Assembly: GCF_030758755.1 (NCBI RefSeq)
Contig: NZ_CP132387.1
Location: forward strand, 1,550,001-1,614,000
DNA: 64,000 nucleotides
From: Bartonella apihabitans
GTDB lineage: Bacteria; Pseudomonadota; Alphaproteobacteria; Rhizobiales; Rhizobiaceae
Reading direction: 5' to 3'
Part shown: positions 29,675-40,552 of the stretch, piece by piece
How the letters are laid out: each line of letters starts with the position of its first letter
Position numbering within the stretch: the stretch's first letter is position 1
The notes under the pieces: generated by a model
What the model saw: only the letters and a program-made list of their open reading frames with translations
Told to the model about the DNA's origin: nothing
Databases searched by the model: none
Position numbers and translations under genes: made by a program

Positions 29675-30565
29675 ATGAATGATCTTCCCCCTTGCCCTGC
29701 CATTGCCTTTCCCGATTTTTTGAACCCGATCATTGTTCAAATCGGACCGGTTGCACTGCATTGGTACGGGCTCGGCTATGTCATCGGTATTTTGTTCGCC
29801 TGGTGGTATGGTGGATTTCTTCTCCGGAAAAAATCACTCTGGTATAACGACACTCCTCCTATGACCCCGCAATTATTGGGTGATTTTGTAGTCTGGGCGG
29901 CTATCGGTGTTGTTGTCGGCGGGCGGCTCGGGCAAGTTTTATTTTGGGACCCGCACTATTATTTCAGCCATCCGGCCGAAATCATCGCCGTCTGGGACGG
30001 TGGCATGGCTTTCCATGGCGGGCTTATCGGTACCATTATTGCGATGATCTGGTTTGCGCTCAAACACAAAATCGGCATCTGGACCATGTTCGACACCATT
30101 GCTGCCGGTGTGCCTGTTGGTCTTGGTGTGGTGCGCATTTGTAATTTTATCAATCAGGAATTATGGGGCAATGTTACAAATGTTCAATGGGCAGTCTGTT
30201 TTCCGCGCGACCCCGATTATCTTCCCCGCCACCCGAGCCAGCTTTATGAAGCGTTGATGGAAGGGCTCATATTGTTCATCGTGCTTGCCATTCTGGTTTT
30301 TGCATTCAAAGCCTTGCGTAAACCCGGAATTGTTTCAGGCACTTTTATTTTCGGTTATGGTATTGCCCGCATGATTTCGGAAATATTCCGTGTCCCGGGT
30401 GAGGATCCCGAATGGTTCAGTCACGTTTTTTCCGATACCGGTTTCACCTATGGTATGGCCTTGTCGCTTCCCATGGTGCTCTTCGGCCTTTACGCCATTT
30501 GGCGGGCTTTCAAACACGCTCCGGAAAACAAAGCCGGACTTCATTCGATAAAAAGCAATGGGTGA
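29675..30565 (+). CDS. lgt: prolipoprotein diacylglyceryl transferase
   Basis: A 296-residue inner-membrane enzyme that moves diacylglyceryl from phosphatidylglycerol to the lipobox Cys of prolipoproteins. Seven membrane helices are visible. The signature G-G-x-x-G near H-G-G-L-I-G, the V-V-G-G-R-L-G loop and [12 protein letters not shown] are all there. The next gene starts eight bases before its stop, so lgt, midA and pgeF are coupled, an order common in this bacterial group. Confidence 0.95.
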   Translation: MNDLPPCPAIAFPDFLNPIIVQIGPVALHWYGLGYVIGILFAWWYGGFLLRKKSLWYNDTPPMTPQLLGDFVVWAAIGVVVGGRLGQVLFWDPHYYFSHPAEIIAVWDGGMAFHGGLIGTIIAMIWFALKHKIGIWTMFDTIAAGVPVGLGVVRICNFINQELWGNVTNVQWAVCFPRDPDYLPRHPSQLYEALMEGLILFIVLAILVFAFKALRKPGIVSGTFIFGYGIARMISEIFRVPGEDPEWFSHVFSDTGFTYGMALSLPMVLFGLYAIWRAFKHAPENKAGLHSIKSNG

Positions 30566-31661
30566 TCTTAAAACCAAAATCTGCGAATTGATCGCGCTTC
30601 AGGAACCAATGCGGGTGAGCACCTTCATGACATTGGCCTTGAGCGACGACCAAAACGGCTATTACAAAAACGCTACTCCCTTCGGTAAAGAAGGTGATTT
30701 TATTACCGCACCGGAAATAAGCCAGATGTTTGGCGAGCTTATCGGCATCTGGGTGATTGAAACTTTTAACAAGTTGAATAAACCCTCTTCTTTCAATCTT
30801 TGCGAGTTGGGACCCGGACGCGGCACATTGATGCAGGATTTGTTACGCACAATCAAAAAACTCTCGGCCGAATGTTTTCAGGCGGCAAATGTTTTGATGG
30901 TCGAAACCTCCGACAAGCTCATAACACAACAGAAACAGGCTCTCTCTTCTTATGGTGATAAAATCCATTGGCTCAAGGATTTCGATAAACTCGCCTGCGC
31001 CCCGCTCATCCTCGTTGCAAACGAATTTCTTGATGCTTTGCCGATCGACCAGTTCATCAAAATCGACGGTCAATGGCATGAACGGCTTATTGCAACAGAT
31101 GACAATGATCAGCTCGGATTTGCCGTCGGTAACAATGTGCTTGACCAAACAGGCTTGCCGAAGAAATATCAGGACTTGCCGGAAGGCTCGGTTTTGGAAC
31201 TTTCGCCCGCAAGGCTGCAATTCATGGAACAGGTTTTAAAACATCTCTCCCGCCATCACGGCTCGGCACTTTTCATTGATTACGGGAGCACCGGTCTTCC
31301 CTTTGGTGATACATTGCAGGCAATTTCCCGTCACGCATTCAGCAATATTTTTGCAAATCCCGGAAAAGATGATCTGACAAGCCATGTCGATTTTTCTTCA
31401 CTCGAAGTCATTGCCGAACGCCACGGGATTTTATCGGGTGTCATAACTCAAGGCGCATTTCTAACCGGCATGGGGCTCATTGAACGCGCCGGTCAATTGG
31501 GCGCAAACAAAAGTCCCGCTGTTCAGGAAAAAATACGCTCGGCCGTGGAAAGATTGGCCGCACCAAACGAAATGGGAACGCTTTTTAAAGTGCTTTGTCT
31601 CAGTGACAAAAAAACCGGCCTTCACCGGTTGTTTACTGGCGACAATACATCCCATAATTGA
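30558..31661 (+). CDS. SAM-dependent arginine methyltransferase, MidA/NDUFAF7 family
   Basis: A 367-residue protein. The segment [26 protein letters not shown] and the SAM site [10 protein letters not shown] are diagnostic. The mitochondrial relative NDUFAF7 methylates an Arg of a complex I subunit; the bacterial substrate is not established. It overlaps lgt by eight bases and is followed after about 50 bases by pgeF. No irregularity. Confidence 0.92.
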   Translation: MGDLKTKICELIALQEPMRVSTFMTLALSDDQNGYYKNATPFGKEGDFITAPEISQMFGELIGIWVIETFNKLNKPSSFNLCELGPGRGTLMQDLLRTIKKLSAECFQAANVLMVETSDKLITQQKQALSSYGDKIHWLKDFDKLACAPLILVANEFLDALPIDQFIKIDGQWHERLIATDDNDQLGFAVGNNVLDQTGLPKKYQDLPEGSVLELSPARLQFMEQVLKHLSRHHGSALFIDYGSTGLPFGDTLQAISRHAFSNIFANPGKDDLTSHVDFSSLEVIAERHGILSGVITQGAFLTGMGLIERAGQLGANKSPAVQEKIRSAVERLAAPNEMGTLFKVLCLSDKKTGLHRLFTGDNTSHN

Positions 31662-31714
31662 CAAGCGGTTTTGAAAACGCCACGATAAGACAACCAGATA
31701 TAACGGTCATTCAC

Positions 31715-32496
31715 ATGTCACAATTGCCATCGCCGGTTTTTTCACCCTCCCTTGAAGTTTTGGAAAAAGCAGGCATAAACCATGCTTTTTTTACCCGTCA
31801 GGGCGGCGTGTCTCACGGAATTTACGAAAGCTTGAACCTTGGTCGCGGCTCCAATGACGACAAAGAAAATGTCGAAAAAAATCGTGAGATTGTTGCCGCC
31901 TATATGGGGATAAAACCGGAAAACCTGATTAATCTTTATCAAATCCATTCTCCCCATGCATTGATTATCAACGAGCCAATAAAAGGTGAACGGCCACGTG
32001 CTGATGCTTTGGTCACCAATAAAAAAGGACTCGCTTTGGGGATTTTGACAGCCGATTGCGGGCCGTTCTTTTTGCAGACCCGAAAGCCCATGTGATCGGC
32101 GCTGCCCACGCCGGTTGGAGAGGTGCTTTGGCAGGTGTTATCGAAAACACTGTTGCAGCAATGGAAACACTGGGCGCCAAACGGGCAGATATTGTTGCAA
32201 CATTGGGACCGTCAATCGGCCCCGAACATTACGAGGTTGGCAAAGAATTTTACGAAACTTTCGTTAATAGTTGTGCCTCATACAAAAAATTCTTTGTTCC
32301 GTCAGAACGCTTCGAACATTTCTTCTTCAATCTTTGGGATTTTGTGTTAGCCCGCCTTGATGAGGCCGGTGTCCATGGCGATTGCCTGAAGCTTTGTACT
32401 TACGCTGATGAAAAACGTTTTTTTTCCTATCGTCGCAAGACACATCTGAACGAACCCGATTATGGACGGCAGATTTCTGTTATTACCATTGCTTGA
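31715..32496 (+). pseudogene. pgeF: purine nucleoside phosphorylase/peptidoglycan-editing factor (YfiH, DUF152); frame interrupted
   Basis: A multicopper-oxidase-like fold protein (LACC1 family) reported to be a purine nucleosidase or to correct peptidoglycan in E. coli. The first half ends in L-T-A-D-C-G-P, whose Cys is a metal ligand, and the second begins V-L-F-A-D-P-K-A-H-V-I-G-A-A-H-A-G-W-R-G, with the metal-binding His. One G is missing at about 32065 (CCGTT should read CCGGTT). The restored length is 260 residues, normal for the family. ATG at 31715 precedes S-Q-L-P-S-P-V. Third gene of the lgt cluster; a sequencing error is the simplest explanation. Confidence 0.88.
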
Positions 32497-33215
32497 ATAT
32501 ATTCGAAGTCCTGACAAGGATTTTTGTTAACTCCAACTGATTTTGCTTTTGTCAGTGCCAACAGATACGCAATAATTTTTCCTGTCGCCTTGTCGATAAC
32601 TTTGAAAAAGATTCACTTGTTGCAAGGCAAATACATCGTTCTTTCATGCGGTTTTTTTAAAGTTGTTTTGCCGGTTTCAATTTCAGATGAATGTTGAAAC
32701 CGGTTTGTCACCAATTCCGTGAACAAGCCTGATCGCAAAATGATAAGGAAGTTCCCTCTCGCATCGCCCCTTGAAAGCAGAGTTTTATTCTCGAAGCTGA
32801 TAAGAAAGACAAACAGCAAGCGATAAAACCGCAAATAAGCGGGAATCACCATGACTAGGGAAAAAACGGTACTGTTTTTCGTAAAGTCTTGTGTGTTTTT
32901 GGAAGAAAATGCACTTTCTCATCAAGCAAGCATTTTGGCGCTCATTAAAACATGGCGCTCTTAAAACATGGCGCGCATTTAAAAAAAGCCGGTTTGAAAG
33001 AATGAAGCAAAATCTTCGGAATTTGCAGTTGGTCAATAATCTGACAGTTATGCACTGAAACTCCGTTTTTTTCGGAATATTATTTTTTTACCGGTGCAAA
33101 AACAAAACATTCAAATAAAAATGGACGGAGTGACAATATGAACTCTTGCAATCTGATAACAAAAAGTTAAAACCGCTCCCAGAAAGTCTGTTTTCTTTAG
33201 AGCCAGGGCCAAGCC
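32497..33215. other. 700-base gene-free stretch before prs
   Basis: AT-rich, with no convincing frame. It contains a 16-base tandem duplication (32945-32976) and the prs promoter and leader. No RNA gene seen. Confidence 0.4.
32945..32976. repeat. 16-base tandem duplication
   Basis: TTAAAACATGGCGCTC (32945-32960) is followed directly by TTAAAACATGGCGCGC (32961-32976); a partial copy (GGCGCTCA) precedes. Confidence 0.8.
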
Positions 33216-34148
33216 ATGAAACTTTTCTGCGGCAATTCCAACCCACGCCTTGCCGAAGACGTAACCAAATATCTCAACATTCCTATGGGTAAAGCAACGG
33301 TAAGACGCTTTGCCGATCAGGAAATTTTTGTTGAACTCCATGAAAATGTTCGCGGTGAGGATGTTTTTCTTATCCAGTCGACATCCTATCCGGCCAATGA
33401 CCATTTGATGGAACTGCTCATTATGATTGATGCGGTTCGTCGTGCTTCTGCACGCCGCATCACAGCCGTTATTCCTTATTTCGGTTATGCAAGGCAAGAC
33501 CGCAAGCCCGGCCCCAGAACACCGATTTCGGCCAAACTTGTTGCCAATCTATTGACTGAAGCCGGCGCAAACCGCGTTTTGACACTTGACCTTCATGCAG
33601 GCCAAATTCAAGGCTTTTTCGATATTCCGACCGATAATCTTTATGCGGTTCCGGTCATTGCACGCGATGTCAAAAACAACTATTCGCTCAAAAATGTCAT
33701 GGTGGTTTCACCGGATGTTGGCGGTGTTGTTCGTGCCCGTTCACTTGCAAAGCGGCTCGATTGCCTGCTTGCGATCGTCGACAAACGCCGTGAACGCCCC
33801 GGTGAATCGGAAGTTATGAATGTGATTGGCGATGTTTCGGGCAAAGATTGTCTTTTGCTTGACGATATTGTTGATTCCGGTGGCACACTTTGCAATGCTG
33901 CCGAAGCCCTTTTGAAAAAAGGTGCAAAAAGCGTCACCGCCTATATTACCCACGGTGTTCTTTCAGGCGGCGCTATTGCCCGCATCACCGGCTCGAAGCT
34001 GAAAGAGCTTGTGATTACCAATTCCATTATGCCGACACCGGCTGTAGAACAGGCTCCCAATATTCGCGTTTTGCCGATTTCCGACCTTATCGGTGAGGCT
34101 ATTTCGCGTACAGCCGCCGAACAATCGGTTTCAAGCCTGTTTGATTAA
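33216..34148 (+). CDS. prs: ribose-phosphate pyrophosphokinase
   Basis: A 310-residue enzyme that makes PRPP from ribose 5-phosphate and ATP, feeding purine, pyrimidine, His and Trp synthesis. The start [10 protein letters not shown], the flexible loop Y-A-R-Q-D-R-K and the PRPP site [10 protein letters not shown] are all there. Length is standard. Single gene with a strong terminator. Confidence 0.97.
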   Translation: MKLFCGNSNPRLAEDVTKYLNIPMGKATVRRFADQEIFVELHENVRGEDVFLIQSTSYPANDHLMELLIMIDAVRRASARRITAVIPYFGYARQDRKPGPRTPISAKLVANLLTEAGANRVLTLDLHAGQIQGFFDIPTDNLYAVPVIARDVKNNYSLKNVMVVSPDVGGVVRARSLAKRLDCLLAIVDKRRERPGESEVMNVIGDVSGKDCLLLDDIVDSGGTLCNAAEALLKKGAKSVTAYITHGVLSGGAIARITGSKLKELVITNSIMPTPAVEQAPNIRVLPISDLIGEAISRTAAEQSVSSLFD

Positions 34149-34169
34149 AAGTTTCATTTGTTAGCGAAC

Positions 34170-34204
34170 AAAGGCCGCAGAGATTTTGTTTCTGCGGCCT
34201 TTTA
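34170..34204 (+). terminator. Rho-independent terminator of prs
   Basis: A 12-pair stem (AAAGGCCGCAGA 34170-34181 with TCTGCGGCCTTT 34191-34202) with a nine-base loop and a T tract. Confidence 0.92.
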
Positions 34205-34318
34205 TTATGTAACCGGAGCTCTATCAAACCGGATATTTTTTCAATCATAAGTTTTTTATGAAATTCAAGCTTTCCATATGAAAGCAAATCTTTCGCACTT
34301 TATCAGGCATTTGCGCTT

Positions 34319-35848
34319 TTATTCGGCCGCATCCCTTTTGTTCTGAAAGTCGTCCGGCGCATCGGGGTCACCCGGCAGTGTCTCGAGGCCGAGATCGGGA
34401 AAAGCGGCAATGCGTTTGCCGCCGAAATCGGTTCTTACCACCAGAAGCCCGCGTTCTTCGAAATAGGTCAGAAGATGGCGCGCGCGACTCATAGAATGCG
34501 TGCCATAGAGGCGGGCAAGCGTTGCATCGGAAGGGCATGGTTTGCCGCTGACTGCCGCTTCTGCCACATTCAAAAACACACCTTGAATATCATCAGTTAA
34601 AGTTTCGGAAAGCGCTAAAGCTTTTTGCCACGTTTCGCTTGAAGCTGTTTCCTCGTCAATGGCCGCTTGTGCCAGTGCAAGTTTGCGCCTGAACTGGGCA
34701 AGATCAAGCGGTTCTCCCGGAACACGGTGAATGCGGCAGCGCACCAGAAAATCCTGATAAAGCACCGCAACCGAACGGAAAGAAGCATCTTTATCATCAA
34801 CAATTTCACGCATGACCGCATCAAGTTCGGCTTCGCGTTCCTGTTCGTCAATTTCAGGAAAGAGGCTTTGGGCTTCTTGCGGCTCTTCCTGTTTCTGGCG
34901 CACCAGCTCTTCCAATATTTCATTGGTCGGTTTCGGTGGCGGCGTTGGTGCGGCGCGCCGTATCGGCATAATCATTTCTTCTGGCGATGGTGTGAAGATC
35001 AGATCTTCCGCGTCAACTGGTGCTTCTGGCAAGGGAACAAGTTTGGGACTTGTCGAACGGGCAGATGTTTCCACGGGGCCAATCACCACATGGAGCGGGC
35101 GGCGTGACAAAGCCGGACCTAGCGCTACAAAATGCCCGCGTTCAAGATCGCGGAACATTTCCGCCTGACGGCGCTCCATCCCTAACAGATCGGCAGCACG
35201 CGCCATATCGATATCAAGAAATGTCCGCCCCATTAAAAAGTTCGAAGCCTCGGCTGCAACATTTTTTGCAAGTTTTGCAAGACGCTGGGTGGCAATAACA
35301 CCGGCAAGTCCACGTTTTCTACCGCGACACATCAGATTGGTCATGGCACCGAGTGAAAGCTTGCGCGCTTCGTCGGAAACGTCACCTGCGGCAGCGGGGG
35401 CAAATAATTGCGCCTCGTCCACCACCACCAGAAGCGGATACCAATAATCCCGCTCGGCATCGAAAAGCCCGCCCAGAAAGGCGGCGGCAGCGCGCATTTG
35501 TTGTTCGGTATCAAGCCCTTCAAGATTCAAAATAGCAGAAACGCGATGCTGGCGCACACGCGCGGCAATACGTGTCAATTCCACTTCGCTGCGTTGCGCT
35601 TCAACAACCACATGGCCGAATTTGTCGGCAAGAGTGACAAAATCCCCTTCCGGATCAATCACACATTGCTGCACCCAATGGGCACTTTGTTCGAGCAGCC
35701 TGCGCAATAAATGCGACTTGCCCGAACCGGAATTGCCTTGCACCAGCAAACGTGTTGCCAATAATTCTTCAAGATCAAGGCTCGCCACTTTCGAGCCGGT
35801 TAAGGCGCCACGTTCAAAAATAGTTCCGAGATTGATGTCGACAGTCAT
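34319..35848 (-). CDS. HerA-like ATPase (DUF87 domain)
   Basis: A 509-residue protein with Walker A G-N-S-G-S-G-K-S (residues 38-45) and a Walker B V-V-D-E-A-Q-L-F, followed by R-G-R-K-R-G-L-A-G-V-I-A-T-Q-R, all in the style of HerA/FtsK hexameric translocases. Residues about 300-400 are Glu-rich and probably flexible, and the C-terminus looks like a winged-helix segment. Such stand-alone genes are common in Rhizobiales and have no proven role; classic HerA works with NurA, which is not nearby. No known defence partner gene adjoins it. Confidence 0.85.
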   Translation of the reverse strand: MTVDINLGTIFERGALTGSKVASLDLEELLATRLLVQGNSGSGKSHLLRRLLEQSAHWVQQCVIDPEGDFVTLADKFGHVVVEAQRSEVELTRIAARVRQHRVSAILNLEGLDTEQQMRAAAAFLGGLFDAERDYWYPLLVVVDEAQLFAPAAAGDVSDEARKLSLGAMTNLMCRGRKRGLAGVIATQRLAKLAKNVAAEASNFLMGRTFLDIDMARAADLLGMERRQAEMFRDLERGHFVALGPALSRRPLHVVIGPVETSARSTSPKLVPLPEAPVDAEDLIFTPSPEEMIMPIRRAAPTPPPKPTNEILEELVRQKQEEPQEAQSLFPEIDEQEREAELDAVMREIVDDKDASFRSVAVLYQDFLVRCRIHRVPGEPLDLAQFRRKLALAQAAIDEETASSETWQKALALSETLTDDIQGVFLNVAEAAVSGKPCPSDATLARLYGTHSMSRARHLLTYFEERGLLVVRTDFGGKRIAAFPDLGLETLPGDPDAPDDFQNKRDAAE

Positions 35849-36150
35849 TGCCAGGCCATCAATTGCCGAACCTTAAAAAGGCTCCGGGAAGATTGAAACA
35901 AAAATATGGTTGATTCTTTTTGCATGGTTCCTTTTAGCATTTCCTTGTCAAAAGGTGAAAAAAACGTCATTTTTTCCCACAACTCTTGCAAGCGCGCAAT
36001 CTTTCCATTATAGCACCCCAATCCACGTCGACACCCTTGGAGGCAGCGTGGAATGGAACGGGGACAATCTTTGCCTTTATTCCATATTCATGTCCGGAGC
36101 TGTTGAACGTTCCCCGCATGGATCTCCAATTTTTGAAAAGGACTTAAGCC
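35849..36150. other. divergent region before rplY
   Basis: 300 bases. The rplY start is preceded by AAAGGACTTAAGCC. No operator recognised. Confidence 0.4.
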
Positions 36151-36812
36151 ATGAGCAAAGTTTACACACTCAAGGCCGAAGCACGCGAACGGGTTGGTAA
36201 GGGTCCTCTCGTCACCTTCGCCGCAACGGTCTTGTTCCAGCAGTTATTTACGGCGATAAAAAGCCTGCACTTTCCATTGCCCTTTCCTATAAGGACATTT
36301 TTTACAAGATTTACGGTGGTGCATTCTTCACAACGATTGCCTCGATTGAAGTCGGCAATGAGAAGATTGAAGTTTTGCCAACCGATTACCAGCTTGATCC
36401 GGTTCGTGACTTCCCGATGCATGTCGATTTCTTGCGTGTTACCGAGAAATCGGTTGTTCACGTCAATGTTCCTGTCCACTTCCTCAACGAGGAAGAAGCT
36501 CCTGGTATCAAGACCGGCGGCGTTTTGAACATTGTTCGCCACGAAGTCGAACTTGCTGTTCCTGCCCACCACATTCCGGAAGCCCTCACAGTTGACCTTA
36601 CCGGTTTGGAAGTTGGTGATTCCGTCCACATTTCCGACATCAAATTGCCGGAAGGCTCCTCGCCGCTCATCAAGGACCGCGATTTCACCATTGCAACCAT
36701 TGCAGCTCCTGTTGCATTGCCTGTTGAAGATGAAACACCGGCAACCGATGAAGCCACAGCAGCAACAGAGGAAACACCTGCTGCTACAGCTGGTGAAGAA
36801 AAATCCGAATAA
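36151..36812 (+). pseudogene. rplY: 50S ribosomal protein L25/general stress protein Ctc; frame interrupted
   Basis: Binds 5S rRNA in the large subunit. The N-terminus [18 protein letters not shown] then leaves frame. Restoring one T at 36204 (AAGGGTTCC) gives the expected continuation [18 protein letters not shown] and runs through [11 protein letters not shown] to the intact TL5 domain ([15 protein letters not shown]). Restored length 220 with an Ala/Thr/Glu-rich tail. Because the repair gives a perfect protein, an assembly error is far likelier than a loss. It pairs with pth downstream, the usual order. Confidence 0.92.
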
Positions 36813-36821
36813 TGTGCTTAA

Positions 36822-36853
36822 AAAGGCGGAAAAAACTTTTCCGCCTTTTCTTT
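36822..36853 (+). terminator. terminator-like hairpin between rplY and pth
   Basis: AAAGGCGGAAAA (36822-36833) with TTTTCCGCCTTT and a short T-rich end. It probably lowers read-through into pth. Confidence 0.8.
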
Positions 36854-36872
36854 AATTCTGCGAGGTTTATCC

Positions 36873-37586
36873 ATGTTGCTCATTGCCGGTCTCGGCAATC
36901 CCGGTTTTGAATATCAGGATAACCGCCACAATATCGGTTTCATGGCGGTCGACGAAATCAATCGCAAATACGAGTTTTCTCCCTGGAACAAGAAATTTAA
37001 CGCTCTTATTTCCAGCGGAACGATAGAAGGCGAAAAAGTCCTTCTTCTCAAACCTCAAACCTATATGAATCTTTCCGGTCAGGCTGTTGGCGAAGCCATG
37101 CGCTTTTATAAACTGCAACCGGAAAACATCATTGTCATTCATGACGAACTTGATCTGGTGCTGGGAAAATTGCGGGTCAAAACCGGCGGCTCCAGCGGTG
37201 GTCATAACGGTATCAAATCCATTGATGCCCATTGTGGAAACAATTATCGCCGCATCCGTATCGGCATCGGCCATCCGCAATCGAAGGAACAAGTCACTTC
37301 CCATGTGCTTGGCAATTTCTCCAAAGCCGATCATGAATGGCTTGATCCCCTTCTTGACGCATTGGCGGATAATTTCGGCTTGCTTATTAATGGCAAAGAC
37401 AGCCTGTTCATGAACCGGATTTCACTGGCGCATGAGGGAGAGGCAGAAAGCGATCATAAAACCGGCGGAGACAAGCCCAAAAAACAAAGCCATATCAGAC
37501 AGGCTCGCCCCGCTCAAAGAAAAGAACTTCCGGCCACCGGCCCGATGGCCGATATGTTGAAAAAGCTGTTCAAAAACAACGACTAG
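36873..37586 (+). CDS. pth: peptidyl-tRNA hydrolase
   Basis: Cleaves peptidyl-tRNAs released from stalled ribosomes. The start [10 protein letters not shown], the catalytic His in N-R-H-N-I-G-F (residues 18-24), the [10 protein letters not shown] loop and G-G-S-S-G-G-H-N-G are all present. At 237 residues it is about 40 longer than the usual 190-200, because of a basic hydrophilic C-terminal tail ending in [13 protein letters not shown]; tails of this kind are common in Rhizobiales. Confidence 0.96.
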   Translation: MLLIAGLGNPGFEYQDNRHNIGFMAVDEINRKYEFSPWNKKFNALISSGTIEGEKVLLLKPQTYMNLSGQAVGEAMRFYKLQPENIIVIHDELDLVLGKLRVKTGGSSGGHNGIKSIDAHCGNNYRRIRIGIGHPQSKEQVTSHVLGNFSKADHEWLDPLLDALADNFGLLINGKDSLFMNRISLAHEGEAESDHKTGGDKPKKQSHIRQARPAQRKELPATGPMADMLKKLFKNND

Positions 37587-37841
37587 ATCAATTCGCTTCA
37601 CTCATCTAAAAGCGAATACACCCGACAAAATGTGCGTCTTTACTTTATCCAAAAACTAAGCCAGCGACGCTGTTCAAGCAAATAATCCCACCGGCCATCA
37701 ACGAATGTATCCGGCCTGTCATAATCAAGCCGGATAAAGTTTTATACCGGATAAACTCGGCCTGCTAGAGAACACTCTTTGAAACGCAGGGTGCCTATTT
37801 TCACGTTCTTATAGCTGAACCGTGCCGTTTTAAGCACGAAC

Positions 37842-38510
37842 TCAGGAAAATCCCTGCTCGTTATGTTGTAGAACGATAACATGGGTTCCTTCGGGAACAC
37901 GCCCGTAAAGGTCGATAATATCCTGATTGAGCAAACGGATACAGCCGCTCGAAACAGCCTTGCCGATTGACCATTCTTCATGGGAGCCATGAATCCGGAA
38001 CAATGTGTCCTGACCATCCTTGAAAAGATAAAGTGCACGTGCACCCAGTGGATTATCCGGCCCCGCAGGCATACCATCGCCCAGATGCCCGTAACGATCC
38101 GGTTCGCGTTCCATCATATCGCGCGTCGGATGCCACATCGGCCACATGCGTTTATATTGAACGACGGCTTCCCCTTCAAGCGCCAGTCCGGCCTTGCCGA
38201 CACCAACGCCGTAACGTAGTGCACGACCGTTTTCCTGAACGAGATAAAGAAAACGTGCTTGCGTGTCGACAACCAGAGTACCCGGCGAATAAGGCCCGCT
38301 GAACGCCACTTCCTGACGCCAGTATTTCGGGTTGATCTTGCTCATATCGACAGCCGGAAGCGGATAAGGTTCGTTTGTCACCGGACCATAAAGCGCTTTT
38401 ATATCGGCCGGAACCGGCCAGGACTGTTCCACTTGTGGTTGATTGCTTACGCAGGCGGCGAGTGCCAAAGGTGCGGCAATGATGAATGTACGCCGAGACA
38501 GGTGCCTCAT
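37842..38510 (-). CDS. L,D-transpeptidase (YkuD domain), predicted lipoprotein
   Basis: A 222-residue periplasmic enzyme that makes 3-3 cross-links in peptidoglycan or links it to outer-membrane proteins. A signal sequence with the twin-arginine-like S-R-R-T-F and the lipobox L-A-L-A-A-C20 are seen. The catalytic motif is H-G-S-H-E-E-W-S-I-G and S-S-G-C190-I-R. ATG at 38510 has GGAG six bases upstream; the longer frame starts at 38525. Alone, with ychF divergent. Confidence 0.92.
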   Translation of the reverse strand: MRHLSRRTFIIAAPLALAACVSNQPQVEQSWPVPADIKALYGPVTNEPYPLPAVDMSKINPKYWRQEVAFSGPYSPGTLVVDTQARFLYLVQENGRALRYGVGVGKAGLALEGEAVVQYKRMWPMWHPTRDMMEREPDRYGHLGDGMPAGPDNPLGARALYLFKDGQDTLFRIHGSHEEWSIGKAVSSGCIRLLNQDIIDLYGRVPEGTHVIVLQHNEQGFS

Positions 38511-38729
38511 GATAACTCCATACAAAATATCGGATTGTTGCTAACACTGAAAGCTTAGCCAATCGTTAAAATAGGCAAGTTTTTGGCAAAAACGAGAACG
38601 AAGTTAAAAATCGGAACAACTGTATCTTTTTCGCATCAAAATTGGCTCTTTAACTGGTTTCTGTTAAAAAACGTGCTATAGAACCAGTCATATTGACGAG
38701 CTTACCGGATTAGGATTGAGAGAATTTCC

Positions 38730-39833
38730 ATGGGTTTTAAATGTGGTATTGTCGGATTACCCAATGTGGGCAAATCCACACTCTTTAACGCTTTGACAAA
38801 AACTGCGGCGGCTCAGGCTGCCAATTATCCTTTCTGCACAATCGAACCGAATACCGGTGAAGTTGCGGTTCCTGATCCGCGGTTAAAAAAGCTTGCTGCC
38901 ATTGCCGGTTCGAAAGAAATTATTCCCACACGCATCAGCTTTGTCGATATTGCCGGTCTTGTTCGTGGTGCTTCGAAAGGCGAAGGATTGGGAAACCAGT
39001 TTTTGGCCAATATTCGCGAAGTCGATGCCATTGTGCATGTGCTGCGTTGTTTTATTGATGACGATATTACCCATGTTGAAGGCCGGATTGATCCGGTGTC
39101 GGATGCTGCAACCGTTGAAACCGAATTGATGCTGTCCGATCTTGAAAGTCTCGAGCGGCGCATTGTGCAAATGAGAAAACGCGCAACCGGCAAAGATAAG
39201 GAAGCTTTGACTGTTCTTCCCATGATGGAAGAGGCTTTGAAGCTTTTGCAAAATGGCAAGCCGGTACGCCTCCTTATTAAAGATATTTCCGCCGATGATC
39301 GGCAAATTCTCGATTCGTTCAATTTGCTAACCTCGAAACCAGTGCTCTATGTTTGCAATGTTGCCGAAAGCGATGCGGCAACAGGCAATGATTTTTCAAA
39401 AGCTGTCGAGAAAATGGCCGCCGAACAAGGTGCCGAAAGCGTTATTATTTCTGCCGAAATCGAAGCAGAAGTTGCCCAATTGCCGGAAGCGGAAGCCAAA
39501 GAATATCTTGAGGAGCTGGGGCTTCATGAACCGGGGCTCGACCGATTGATCCGCGCAGGCTATCACCTCCTTGATCTCATTACCTATTTCACCTGTGGCC
39601 CGAAAGAAACCCGCGCCTGGACCATCAAGCGCGGCACAAAAGCCCCGCAGGCCGCTGGCGTTATCCATTCCGATTTCGAACGCGGTTTTATCCGTGCCCA
39701 AACCATTGCCTATAAGGATTATGTCGAACTTGGTGGCGAAGTGGCGGCAAAAGAAGCGGGCAAAGCACGCGACGAAGGCAAGGATTATGTTGTCGAAGAT
39801 GGCGATGTCATGCTTTTCAAGCACAATTCGTGA
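38730..39833 (+). CDS. ychF: redox-regulated ATPase YchF/OLA1
   Basis: A 367-residue TRAFAC-class nucleotidase that prefers ATP and binds the ribosome. G1 G-L-P-N-V-G-K-S-T-L-F-N (residues 8-19), G3 D-I-A-G-L-V, the non-standard G4 N-V-A-E in place of NKxD, and a C-terminal TGS domain (T-Y-F-T-C-G-P-K-E-T-R-A-W) are all there. Complete and regular. It shares a two-way terminator with the next gene. Confidence 0.97.
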   Translation: MGFKCGIVGLPNVGKSTLFNALTKTAAAQAANYPFCTIEPNTGEVAVPDPRLKKLAAIAGSKEIIPTRISFVDIAGLVRGASKGEGLGNQFLANIREVDAIVHVLRCFIDDDITHVEGRIDPVSDAATVETELMLSDLESLERRIVQMRKRATGKDKEALTVLPMMEEALKLLQNGKPVRLLIKDISADDRQILDSFNLLTSKPVLYVCNVAESDAATGNDFSKAVEKMAAEQGAESVIISAEIEAEVAQLPEAEAKEYLEELGLHEPGLDRLIRAGYHLLDLITYFTCGPKETRAWTIKRGTKAPQAAGVIHSDFERGFIRAQTIAYKDYVELGGEVAAKEAGKARDEGKDYVVEDGDVMLFKHNS

Positions 39834-39982
39834 TTTCACGACACTCGATAGTGCATTTCCTGAAAATTAATAACATGGGCAATAACACGGGCATTAGCGC
39901 AGGTTTCGTTAAATTGTCAGCCGTTATTTTTTGAACAATCGGGTTTTACTATTTTTTGCCCCGACACAAAAACCCACAAAAT

Positions 39983-40018
39983 AAAAGCCGTTCGGAAAAA
40001 TTTCCGGACGGCTTTTTT
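39983..40018. terminator. bidirectional terminator between ychF and the PRC-barrel gene
   Basis: AAAAGCCGT...TCGGAAA pairs with TTTCCGG...ACGGCTTTTTT. It has A-rich and T-rich flanks, so it can serve both convergent transcripts. Confidence 0.85.
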
Positions 40019-40111
40019 CAAATAGCTTCTAAAGAAAACCGATAAGCTTTCGATAGAAAAATAACCTTTCGATGAAAATAGCGTTCTCGCCTATCGAACA
40101 GTTATTTGTAA

Positions 40112-40552
40112 TCAGAGCTTTTTATGCTCTTCATATTTGAATTCGGGAGCGGCCATCAGCCCTTCCTTGGTTACATTAACGACAACCTTCCACGCACCAT
40201 TTTCATGACGCATGTAAATTGTTGAAGGATCAACAACCACATAACGTTCACCCACACCAAGGAAACCACCAACGCCCACAACAATGCCCGCTACATTATT
40301 CTGGCGAATGATAATGTCCTTGATCTGGCCGATTGCCTGATCCTGCTTGTTCAATACTTTTGTATCAATCAAGCTCGAAGCAATAAAATCTGTTTCGGTC
40401 GGTGTGACATAACGCACAACGACATCACCATTCGGCAACTTGACTTCCGAAGCCGGTTCTTTCGGCGCTTCGATTGTGATTTTCGGTGATTGCGCAAGAG
40501 CGCTTCCAGCGAGTGTTGCTGCCAAAACAGTGATAAGTGCCAGTCTTTTCAT
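40112..40552 (-). CDS. secreted PRC-barrel domain protein
   Basis: A 146-residue protein with a clean signal peptide (cut after S-A-L-A, residue 20) and one PRC-barrel domain (residues about 58-125: A-S-S-L-I-D-T-K-V, G-Q-I-K-D-I-I-I, V-V-G-V-G-G-F-L-G-V-G). PRC barrels occur in the photosynthetic H subunit and RimM; the secreted kind in Rhizobiales has no known function. Single gene. Confidence 0.9.
   Translation of the reverse strand: MKRLALITVLAATLAGSALAQSPKITIEAPKEPASEVKLPNGDVVVRYVTPTETDFIASSLIDTKVLNKQDQAIGQIKDIIIRQNNVAGIVVGVGGFLGVGERYVVVDPSTIYMRHENGAWKVVVNVTKEGLMAAPEFKYEEHKKL

Noticed and set aside
34319..35848. Defence-system interpretation of the HerA-like gene
   Set aside because: No nuclease, SIR2, methylase or integrase neighbour; surroundings are housekeeping.
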